Of a stretch of DNA of 64,000 nt, positions 35,126 to 42,490 are shown piece after piece. Numbering within the stretch: the stretch's first letter is position 1; each line of letters starts with the position of its first letter. Below the pieces are notes generated by a model that saw nothing but the letters and a program-made list of their open reading frames with translations, was not told the origin of the DNA and made no database searches. This DNA comes from an uncultured Alphaproteobacteria bacterium (GTDB taxonomy: Bacteria > Pseudomonadota > Alphaproteobacteria > Paracaedibacterales > CAIULA01): contig CAIULA010000028.1 of assembly GCA_903899945.1 (NCBI GenBank), forward strand, positions 1 through 64,000, written 5' to 3'. The translations under genes were made by a program, and so were the position numbers.

Positions 35126-35879
35126 ATGACTATTGAAATACTATCAACTGAACGAATAGGTTATGGAGGAGATTGTAGGCTTTGCGGAACAGGTCGTTTA
35201 ACAAGTTTTAATTGGCCACATGCTCAAAAGCATCCCGAAGCTCTCAATTTATATGTTTATGAATTTTCAAAGAAACTTAGAACAGGGTCGCTGTTTAAGT
35301 GTAAGTCTTGCAATCATCCTTGGTATTTAGATGAAAATGAGCTTTTCATGCATTCAGTACCAATGGAAAGATTAAAATTGATTGAAGAATGGAATGCAAA
35401 GCCGATAATTCTAAGTGCTGAACACACACATATATTGAAAGAAATTGGTGCTACGCCTCCCGATGTATATGGCAATGGAAGACAGTACGCACAAACGCCT
35501 TGTAAAGTTATCACAAAAAGCGATGAAGTCTTCAGTTTTGCAATTATTTCTCAACAGCAGCATGCGCCTTTTGAAGAATATAGAAAATACCGATTAGCCT
35601 CTGAAATACAAGATATTCAGGCAAGTCCTTTTGCTCTTGCATTAGAAGTACGTCTCGCCACAACACAAGCAGAAGAGATAAGAAACGGTTTCGCCTCCAA
35701 CCATTGTTGAAAAACCTAATGGGAAACAAATAGTTCTTAACTGGACAACGTATTTTTATGACCGCATAGATTGCTTAGCTGGTGATATAAGGGTTGTAAA
35801 AAATTTTGATGATTGGAATGACTTGCCTCATATTTATAATATGGGTGCTGACATTACTTATTTTGTTGCGGATTGTTAG
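35126..35879 (+). pseudogene. Frameshifted gene for a zinc-ribbon-containing protein
   Basis: The first frame (35126-35710) encodes 194 residues with a CxxC pair (CRLCG near residue 17 and CKSCNHPWYLD near 58) that should bind zinc. At about 35690 the frame breaks. The +1 frame continues from 35691 with SPPTIVEKPNGKQIVLNW and ends ITYFVADC at 35879. Removing one T from the TTT at 35689-35691 would join both parts into about 250 residues (NGSPPTIVEKPNG). The gene is therefore a decayed copy, a phase-variable one, or a sequencing error. The family is not recognised. Confidence 0.65.
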
Positions 35880-35927
35880 GTGCTAATAAAGTAAATGAGA
35901 AAATTTAATAACGATTTTGGATAAGAA

Positions 35928-36248
35928 ATGGATCTTCTTCATATTAGGATTTTCAAAAGACCAAAACAATGTTACAGCATTATTTATAAAATAGAAGATG
36001 AAGCAAATAATTCTCGCTTTGTTTCCGTGGAAAATTATAGAGAGTATCTATGGAAGCCAGGTATAGATCCAACATGGATTAATATCGTATTAAATTTACA
36101 AAAACTCAATCCTAACCAAGCTAAGCAATATGTTCTTGATGAACTTAAGAAATGCAAAGGAATAGATGTCGGATTTAGTTGGTCACATTCTGATTATTCG
36201 CATGATGCTTTTGTAGATCAGGTTTTAATGTTGGTGGGTTTTGAATAA
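35928..36248 (+). CDS. Hypothetical protein (106 aa)
   Basis: Unrecognised. It is mixed alpha/beta, with MDLLHIRIFKRPKQCYSIIY at the start, an aromatic middle (ENYREYLWKPGIDPTWINIV) and an acidic C-terminus (GFSWSHSDYSHDAFVDQVLM). No export signal. It follows the frameshifted gene by 48 bases on the same strand and may be its partner. GGAT precedes the ATG. Confidence 0.5.
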   Translation: MDLLHIRIFKRPKQCYSIIYKIEDEANNSRFVSVENYREYLWKPGIDPTWINIVLNLQKLNPNQAKQYVLDELKKCKGIDVGFSWSHSDYSHDAFVDQVLMLVGFE

Positions 36249-36404
36249 ATAATATCATATTATTATGTAGGTGCTTTCTTCTAAGATATATTCTTTATTC
36301 TTCCTCACTGTGCTTGTTGTGCATAGCGGGCGATTCTCTTGTGCTTTCTTGATCTCGCTTTTTATTCAAGAGTTATTTTTAAAAAATACTTTTTGATACA
36401 GCTC

Positions 36405-36911
36405 TTAACGAGAGGAAATCGGAGCCATATCAGCGCCAAAAAATGCTTTAAAAAGATCTTTGTCAGCATGAGAAACTTCTCCTAGCTGAGGCTCCTCTTT
36501 TCTGGGACTTTCTTGTTTTTTGATGAGATGGATTAAAGCAAGATACTTTTCTCTTACTTTTTCCAACAGAAGATGGGTAGATATTTTTGTTTTAAGAGTA
36601 CTACCTTCGGTTTCGTATACTTGTTTACAACGCTGAACAAATTCCTTAGAGAAGGGGCCTTCCACTTCTTTCATCATCTGTTCATATAACTCTAAAAACT
36701 TTACAGGCTGTTTATATTGATAGTTAACATCGCTTTCATTATATACAAAATGAAAAGAGTCTCGGATTTCATCAACGGAAACATGCTGATGTAAGCTCAA
36801 CTTGCTATTGATAGCATGAGCTTCAGAATCGAGAATACTCTCATTGCATCCAAATGAAGGTGTTATAACTTGATAACACATCACCGCTATCCCTAATAAT
36901 TTCCAGCCCAT
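36405..36911 (-). CDS. Exported protein of unknown function (168 aa)
   Basis: A short signal peptide (MGWKLLGIAVMCYQVITPSFG) precedes a helical, charged mature domain with KFLELYEQMMKEVEGPFSKE and HLLLEKVREKYLALIHLI. No family is recognised. The Cys right after the putative cleavage site lacks a canonical lipobox, so lipidation is doubtful. It lies 12 bases downstream of the larger exported protein gene, so the two are surely co-transcribed and their products may work together. Confidence 0.6.
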   Translation of the reverse strand: MGWKLLGIAVMCYQVITPSFGCNESILDSEAHAINSKLSLHQHVSVDEIRDSFHFVYNESDVNYQYKQPVKFLELYEQMMKEVEGPFSKEFVQRCKQVYETEGSTLKTKISTHLLLEKVREKYLALIHLIKKQESPRKEEPQLGEVSHADKDLFKAFFGADMAPISSR

Positions 36912-36923
36912 TTTTTTCTCTTC

Positions 36924-38573
36924 TTAATAAGTAAGCGTTTTATCCATCAAAGTATAGGGTAATCCTACAGAAAAGTCCATCAAGTCTTTTTTTCCAAAAT
37001 TAAATAAAAAATCAAATAAAGAGAGAGCTTCTTTTTCTAGATGAGGGGGGTCTTTTAAAAAATGTCCTTGTCTTTTCACGTCTAATTTCATTTTCTGCAA
37101 GAATCTAGGCGCTGCATCTCTGATAGCTCTTACCTCTATAATCGCTTCTCCGTAGCTTTTTTCATGACCTCTTAAGCCCTTTTTAAAGAATCCCATTGCA
37201 TTTGTGGGGTCTAGAAGCAAAGGGGGAGACAGTACATCATACTTCCATCCAATAGATTCGACCTCTCCTGTAGGGTTAATTATTAACCTAGTTGGTTCAG
37301 GAGTATCTACACTTGCAAGACTACGAGTAAAATAATCTTCTAAAGCATCAGCTCCTAATAATCCACTGAGCTTTGCTCCTTCTTTAAAGTTTCTAACCAT
37401 TGTAGTGCTTATAATTCCACGGCCTAGTAAATTACTAAGAACATCGTGATTTTCTGCAACAAAGGAATCCTCAAGCAAAGGCATTACGCTGCTATCAAGA
37501 GGCAGAATTTCTCCCGTTGGTGCAAATATTTGCTCTGCATAATTGGTTCTATTGAATTGTTCGATTGTTTTCCATCTGATAAAAGATGCGTTCTTTTTCA
37601 TCATATTAGAAAAGAAGTCACTGTAGGATCCCATAGCTGTATTGCTAATTTCTTGCCACATGAGAGAGAAAGGTCGACGAGACATAAGGGCCAATTTAGC
37701 TTTGACATCAACTTGCTGAACGGTATTTAACCCTTTAAGGGTGTCTGTTAGTTGTTCTTTATCATCTTCATCTGAACTCATTGTTGCGAGAGTAAAGGCA
37801 TGCAAGAACATTAATCCTGAAAATTTATTATTAGTGTAACCTTGCATTACCTGCCAAAACATTTCTCCGTTTCCTTCTTTCATGGCGTGTTTGAGAAAGT
37901 CAATACCAGGAAGACTTGCAGAAAAAGGAAGGGTATAAGCAGCATTATCGAAGCCAAACAAACAAAAATATAAAGGTATTGTGAGTTCTAAAGGATGTTG
38001 AATGGTTACTTGGGGGCTAAATTCCGGTGTCCATGTTGTAGAGCTTGGTTTTTGAATAGGCCTTCCAGCCACAACCCCCATAAGTTCATCATGCTCTAAA
38101 GCATAACCTTCACTTGCTAATCTTGCTGAAATATAATCTGTCCACTGAGCAAAAACTGTTCCAGCTTCATGTGTATTAAGCAGTTCGACAAGAATGGAAA
38201 AAGACAAAGAAATACTTTGGATGCTTCTTTGCACCAAAGCTTTTTCATGAAAATTAAAAGGTTCTGTGACAAATTCAATATCATTGGAATCAATCACTAC
38301 TTTCCAAAGAGTACGGCCGGTATCTACGTCCTTTACAGAAAATATGGGCTTTTTTTGAACTGAGTTATCGTTGAGAGCCCATCCACACAAACGATTCATT
38401 TCTTGAAATTCAAAGCCTAGTTTAAAAGGCATAGTATGTGCGGCAGCGCTTGCTTCGTCAGTTTCACTGGCATTCACCTGTAAAGAGTGAAAGCAAAGCA
38501 AAAACTGAAGCAGAAGGCCTGCTATAACAACTATATAGTGGAGTCTTGGTTCTTGTTCTTTTATTTTTTTCAT
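36924..38573 (-). CDS. Exported protein (549 aa), weak amidoligase-like N-terminus
   Basis: A signal/anchor segment (LHYIVVIAGLLLQFLLCFHSL, cleavage probably after VNA) is followed by MPFKLGFEFQEMNRLCGWAL and then WKVVIDSNDIEFVTEPFNF. The spacing of G-x-E-x-x-E and DxxDIEFVTEP recalls the start of amidoligase/glutamate-cysteine-ligase-like enzymes (GxExE ... D.S..EIvtpP). The rest (TIQHPLELTIPLYFCLFGF and the helical C-terminus) gives no match I can name. It is paired with the 168-residue exported protein gene. Function unknown; the enzyme analogy is a weak pattern. Confidence 0.55.
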   Translation of the reverse strand: MKKIKEQEPRLHYIVVIAGLLLQFLLCFHSLQVNASETDEASAAAHTMPFKLGFEFQEMNRLCGWALNDNSVQKKPIFSVKDVDTGRTLWKVVIDSNDIEFVTEPFNFHEKALVQRSIQSISLSFSILVELLNTHEAGTVFAQWTDYISARLASEGYALEHDELMGVVAGRPIQKPSSTTWTPEFSPQVTIQHPLELTIPLYFCLFGFDNAAYTLPFSASLPGIDFLKHAMKEGNGEMFWQVMQGYTNNKFSGLMFLHAFTLATMSSDEDDKEQLTDTLKGLNTVQQVDVKAKLALMSRRPFSLMWQEISNTAMGSYSDFFSNMMKKNASFIRWKTIEQFNRTNYAEQIFAPTGEILPLDSSVMPLLEDSFVAENHDVLSNLLGRGIISTTMVRNFKEGAKLSGLLGADALEDYFTRSLASVDTPEPTRLIINPTGEVESIGWKYDVLSPPLLLDPTNAMGFFKKGLRGHEKSYGEAIIEVRAIRDAAPRFLQKMKLDVKRQGHFLKDPPHLEKEALSLFDFLFNFGKKDLMDFSVGLPYTLMDKTLTY

Positions 38574-38997
38574 TTCAAGTACGAAAATTTTATCAACCTA
38601 AATTAGATAATACAGAATAGTCATTAACAAATTATAAAAAGCAAATTGGAAAGAATTATGAGATTCTAACCAATTATTGTTATTTTGATAGCGCAGCAAA
38701 CCTGATAGAGAGCAAGAGGATGATTTTAATTAATTCTCTAGGCTCTCAATCAGCAGCATCTTCTACACTTTTCTTCCTCTTCTGCCCCTAAGTGGCTCCG
38801 CCCCTCGCGCAGACAAGACATCGCTTCGCTCAAGAAAGTGGTTTCCCCAAGTTTCGACCAAAGGCCTGCCAACTTGGGAGATACCCCTCCAGCTTTCTTG
38901 GTCTTGATCTTTTCTACCCCCGATCTCGCCGATGGCAGGGATGCACGCGTTTTTAAGACGCAGCACCCATTAACCATTATTAAAAGGAAAGATCATT
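38574..38997. other. Non-coding spacer with a GC-rich structured block
   Basis: The left part is AT-rich and featureless. From about 38765 to 38960 the composition becomes clearly richer in G+C than its surroundings and contains nested inverted repeats (listed separately). Reading frames exist on both strands here, but they mirror each other and have no family, start signal or conserved pattern I can defend. Confidence 0.4.
38831..38900. repeat. Nested inverted repeats, possible structured RNA or DNA element
   Basis: An outer 8-bp pair (CAAGAAAG at 38831-38838 and CTTTCTTG at 38893-38900) encloses an inner 8-bp pair (CCCAAGTT at 38846-38853 and AACTTGGG at 38871-38878). Both are perfect. The inner loop contains CCAAAGGC, and CTTGGTCTT follows at 38897. 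Both short strings recur in the larger palindrome at 41543-41672, which hints at a related element. Confidence 0.45.
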
Positions 38998-39312
38998 ATG
39001 ATAGAAAACGAGATTCTAAGTTTAATAAAACGTCATTGGAAAAAAACAGCCTGGGGCGCTGTTATATTTTTTATAATTAGGTTTCTGATTGTTACCTTTT
39101 TTGGCTGGTGGATTCTTTCAACCATTCTAGAAAGACGGCAAGAATTTAAGGAAAGCAGCGAGGCTTTTGAAGCCTCCTTTCAAGAAATGTCCAAATCTTT
39201 TGAAAAAGGCTTTAATGAATCGAGAGCTTCTATAAAAGATAAACAGGGTGAATTGAAAGAGGAGTTTGAAAAAAGTAAGGCTACGTTTGGGAAAGCTTTG
39301 TCAGGAAAATAA
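38998..39312 (+). CDS. Small single-pass membrane protein with coiled-coil tail (104 aa)
   Basis: After a basic N-terminus (HWKKTAWG) one membrane segment (AVIFFIIRFLIVTFFGWWIL, about 21-40) is followed by a long charged helix (ERRQEFKESSEAFEASFQEM onward) predicted to be a coiled coil. AAAAGGAAAG lies 7 bases before the ATG, a strong ribosome site. Family unknown. It sits alone between the GC-rich structured block and the kinase-like exported protein gene. Confidence 0.6.
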   Translation: MIENEILSLIKRHWKKTAWGAVIFFIIRFLIVTFFGWWILSTILERRQEFKESSEAFEASFQEMSKSFEKGFNESRASIKDKQGELKEEFEKSKATFGKALSGK

Positions 39313-39499
39313 TATAGCAGCACTGATATCGGAGCTGGACTGCGCAACTTCCTCAAGCAATGGGCGTGCTGGTTAAAATGTGGAATCTCGGAAATCTTAT
39401 CGTTTGAAGCGTGTGTGATGACCCATATACCCAGTCTCTTTGCTTGTTGGGTTCCTAGGTCAGCACACGCCATTCAAGCCATGCCTATTCTCTAGATCA

Positions 39500-41332
39500 C
39501 TACATTTTAATTAAAATTGAAGATAAATGGCCACGGGCCATGCCGCGGCGCCCGACAAAAAGTGACACACCGGCATCGAAGGTCCGCCGCTCATGTGAGG
39601 GTTGCTCTCGCCATCCTAGCGCTTTTTTCCAATTTTCATATAAATCCTCCGAAGATACTTCATCAAAATTCCGACCGACCAAATAATCATACCAACTTAA
39701 ATCATCCCATCCTCCCCAAGTCCAGAATAGTCCAAGCGGGGACGTATATGAGCCCATAATAGGTGCCATATGACGAGCTGAGGTGCCAATGTCCCGTTCA
39801 ACAATAAACTTTGGGACAATCCAGGTCTCTACCTTGCTTGAATTCTCCGCTTTCTTTCCCTTACGATACCCGGTCGATATGCTTAAGTACTTACCCGCAT
39901 CGCCGCACCTTGATAAATCAAATGTTCCTTCTAAGGTTTCTGGGTTGACGATTGATGCAAAAGGTATCTCTATCTTGCCTACGTCACTGCTCGGATCCGG
40001 TTTATAAATCAATCGCCCGCTCATAAACCGTCTGTAAATCTCCTCATGACCTCTCGCTATATCGGGTAGCGCCGGAAAACTGGTCCTTGGGATTGCTACT
40101 CCAATAGGAGCAACAACAACGCTAGAAGAACCGCCAGTCACCTCTCTGGCCGGAGGTATTCCAGGAGCTCCAAGCGTCCGAGTTGAGGGTATTGCATTGA
40201 TAATGGTTCGTGTCATCTCAATCTCTTCCGCTTCATACCTTTCTCGACTGGCTTCAAGCTCTGGAGCATAATGGGCGAATAATTGTTTTTGTCTTTCCAT
40301 TAATTGGCGCGTTAACCCTGGAATAGAACGAGGATCTCTGGATATAAAAAATTCTGCTCCGGGTCGAGCAAAGAAACGAACGATTGTTCGTTCATCGGTA
40401 TTGATAATCGCGTGGAGGGTCATTAAAAATTCATTCCGTGCTCGACTCCCTTCCGGAAAAAGCCTTTCAAAGGCAATGGTATGAGTCTCTTCACTTCCGG
40501 GCATTGCAAAACGGATATGGCGAGTAGGTGGGTAAGGATGAACGGACGGATCACTAAATGATTCTCCCGGATCAACCATAATCAGTTCTGCAAAGGATTG
40601 TCCGGCACGCTGGACAATCCGATAGCCTATATTGGTTGCACTTGCCCCAATAAAATCAATATCATGAATCCAAGTCGCAACGGCGGCAGCTCTGCCTAGT
40701 CCTTCTACATCATAAGCTAGAAAACGTCCTTTCTTTTCTCCTCGACAGGCTTCCATCAGACATCGACTGTCATGACAAACTACAGGCCCAAATTCAGGAT
40801 CAAGACTCTCTAAAAATCCGGGAAATCTGAATTGTTTTTTATAATCATGATAGTCATCGATCTTACAGGATAGAATGTGGATGACTTCTTGCTCATCAAG
40901 GCATTCAATACCCGTATTGGTCATGTGTTGGCGAGATAAAACCGTCCGAGGAACAGAAACGCCATAGAGGCCGTAAATATCGGAGGCAATCTTTTCTCTG
41001 CACGCTAGGCTTTCATTCTCTTCTTGTGCAACTTTTAGAGGATCTCCCCTTGATATACCCTGTGATTTTCCAATCCATTCTTGACCGGTTCTTTTTTCTC
41101 GAAAGAGACTGGAACTTAAGGTTGTTCCCCCTGGACGGACACGGAGATTTTCAAAAGCGTCTTTGGGAAGAACAATAATTTCTTCTTCCAAAGGGGCTCT
41201 GCGGCGTAAAGAAAATCCGTCTCCACGCTCTTCAGGAGCGGGGGCAGAACTCCATCCCTGGGGAGACAAGAGAAGACAAAAAAGAAAACAGAGTCCACTC
41301 CCTATGCGGGACAGCTTTTCCTTAATCGGCAT
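39500..41332 (-). CDS. Exported protein with kinase-like motifs (610 aa), candidate effector
   Basis: A signal peptide (SGLCFLFCLLLSPQGWSSA) starts the protein. ATG 41332 is chosen because AAGGG lies 5 bases upstream. The mature part has GGTTLSSSLFREKRTGQEWI followed by a Lys, like the glycine-rich and Lys strands of kinases. Further on, ATWIHDIDFIGASATNIGYR (about residue 220) resembles a D-x(n)-N catalytic loop, and LIMVDPGESF (about 250) resembles a DxG metal loop. This order matches atypical kinases of the HipA or actin-fragmin/PI-kinase type. The C-terminal 250 residues are unassigned. Secretion plus a kinase-like core suggests an effector; this is inference. Confidence 0.55.
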   Translation of the reverse strand: MPIKEKLSRIGSGLCFLFCLLLSPQGWSSAPAPEERGDGFSLRRRAPLEEEIIVLPKDAFENLRVRPGGTTLSSSLFREKRTGQEWIGKSQGISRGDPLKVAQEENESLACREKIASDIYGLYGVSVPRTVLSRQHMTNTGIECLDEQEVIHILSCKIDDYHDYKKQFRFPGFLESLDPEFGPVVCHDSRCLMEACRGEKKGRFLAYDVEGLGRAAAVATWIHDIDFIGASATNIGYRIVQRAGQSFAELIMVDPGESFSDPSVHPYPPTRHIRFAMPGSEETHTIAFERLFPEGSRARNEFLMTLHAIINTDERTIVRFFARPGAEFFISRDPRSIPGLTRQLMERQKQLFAHYAPELEASRERYEAEEIEMTRTIINAIPSTRTLGAPGIPPAREVTGGSSSVVVAPIGVAIPRTSFPALPDIARGHEEIYRRFMSGRLIYKPDPSSDVGKIEIPFASIVNPETLEGTFDLSRCGDAGKYLSISTGYRKGKKAENSSKVETWIVPKFIVERDIGTSARHMAPIMGSYTSPLGLFWTWGGWDDLSWYDYLVGRNFDEVSSEDLYENWKKALGWREQPSHERRTFDAGVSLFVGRRGMARGHLSSILIKM

Positions 41333-41542
41333 GAAAACCCTTTTTTTATTATACAAATAGAAATGAAGTATGAAAAAGTGTTAGGGCAAAAGGAGACCCA
41401 AAAGCAAATTGCAATAAAAAAGAACTTTCTCTTCTTTTGAAAAATAAGAGGCACGCTCTTACTCATTGCAATGAATCTAAAATACCATCAAACAATGCTT
41501 GAATAAGATCAGCAAAAGAACTCCCTCAGAGTTCCTTTTTTG

Positions 41543-41672
41543 GATTTGTCCATGGGTGGAAAAGATCACGGGAAATGGGCCTGTTTGTCAAGACAAGCCA
41601 AAGGCTTCGAACGCAGTGAGCTTGGTCTTTACAAATTGGCCCAGCCGTGATGTCCTTCTTCAAGGACAAATC
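41543..41672. repeat. Large 130-bp imperfect palindrome
   Basis: Five successive helices can pair in order. GATTTGTCC (41543) pairs with GGACAAATC (41664), ATCACGG (41565) with CCGTGAT (41645), and TGGGCC (41576) with GGCCCA (41638). GTTTGT (41583) pairs with ACAAAT (41631), and AAGAC-AAGC (41590) with GCTT-G-GTCTT (41620). The intergenic region runs between the traD stop and the exported-protein start on the minus strand. It may be a structured RNA leader, a protein-binding site for transfer, or a terminator-type structure, though no T run follows. The remaining sequence of 41333-41716 is unremarkable. Confidence 0.6.
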
Positions 41673-41716
41673 TTTAAAAACCTAAAATGAAAAACCTCCT
41701 CTAACCTAAGAGATCA

Positions 41717-42178
41717 TTAGGAAGCCATAGAAACAACGTTACCGCTGTGCTGTTTAACCACAGATTCTACATCCTCTAAATTGGCAATTCCTTGCCACTC
41801 TTGACGAATGGCATTCCATTTGAGGCCAAGGGCTCTGATGGCTGATCTTGCTTCCTCGCTTGGCTTTTCATTAAACTGAACAACAAGCGGCACCCCGCCC
41901 TCTTCGTTTCCGCCCCTTGCAAAGGCACTGGCGCCTTTTTGACTCCACTCCCCGAGGATCTCGGCCTTGTTTATCTTTTCCTTTATAGAAAGCAAAGCGC
42001 CATAAAGGGCGTTTATGTCCAGCGTATCAATTCCCGCTTTTGCAACAAGTCCGCCTATTTCAATCAGCTTTTTTGTGCGTTCACGCCTTTCTGTTTCTTT
42101 TAAGGCTTTTTCTTTGCCCATAATGGCAATCTTTTGCCGTTCTAATTCAGCTTTGCGCTGCTGTAGGTTTTTTCTCAT
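41717..42178 (-). CDS. traD: Conjugal transfer protein TraD (Ti/rhizobial type)
   Basis: The first 80 residues match TraD of Ti-type mobilization systems: a basic coiled coil (MRKNLQQRKAELERQ) and then RTKKLIEIGGLVAKAG, with NALYGALLSI near residue 60. The C-terminal part (VQFNEKPSEEARSAIRALGL, then KWNAIRQEWQG) adds a small domain like those with the 'ALG-W-x(n)-W' pattern, seen fused to mobilization proteins. TraD is an accessory relaxosome protein. The gene is divergent from traA across a 312-bp spacer, the same order as in Ti plasmids, where oriT lies between them. AGGGG precedes the ATG. Confidence 0.82.
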   Translation of the reverse strand: MRKNLQQRKAELERQKIAIMGKEKALKETERRERTKKLIEIGGLVAKAGIDTLDINALYGALLSIKEKINKAEILGEWSQKGASAFARGGNEEGGVPLVVQFNEKPSEEARSAIRALGLKWNAIRQEWQGIANLEDVESVVKQHSGNVVSMAS

Positions 42179-42370
42179 TTTTCCCCTGTTGTCCTTGTGG
42201 TATCAATCAAACGAAACCTCTCTTATCTATAATAATGGTAACATAATTGTTTCTGTTGAAAAGAGGGCATTTTATTAAAATACTTTGCATGCAAATTTGC
42301 TGATAAAAAAACGGATGTTTGAATTTGTTTCTTGAGATTTGTACAGAAGAAATCATGACCATGCTTCTGC

Positions 42371-42420
42371 AGAATTCGTGCAGACGCAATATACATTCGG
42401 TGAATGTGTGCTGTTGCGTT
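42371..42420. other. oriT: Candidate origin of transfer (oriT)
   Basis: Between divergent traD and traA lies a nested stem-loop. ACGCAA (42384-42389) pairs with TTGCGT (42414-42419), enclosing TAT, the hairpin ACATTC-GGT-GAATGT (42393-42407) and GTGCTG. From memory, Ti/rhizobial oriT has a similar order (GCGCAAT-TATAC-stem-TTGCGT), and it sits in the same gene context. A second small repeat (CTGCA...TGCAG, 42368-42382) lies just upstream. The nick position cannot be assigned. Confidence 0.5.
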
Positions 42421-42490
42421 TTGAAAAAAGTATGTTAGGCTTATAAATAGCAGGATTTCAGATTTTGTTTTTAGTTGTGAGTTTTTAAAA

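Noticed and set aside
38750-38977. Coding regions on both strands of the GC-rich block
   Set aside because: The frames on opposite strands are mirror consequences of GC-rich palindromic sequence, lack ribosome sites and match no family pattern; nested inverted repeats explain the region better.
39180-39473. 97-codon minus-strand frame
   Set aside because: It overlaps the well-supported 104-residue membrane protein gene antisense and shows no domain, so only 39313-39499 remains as a spacer without a recognised gene.
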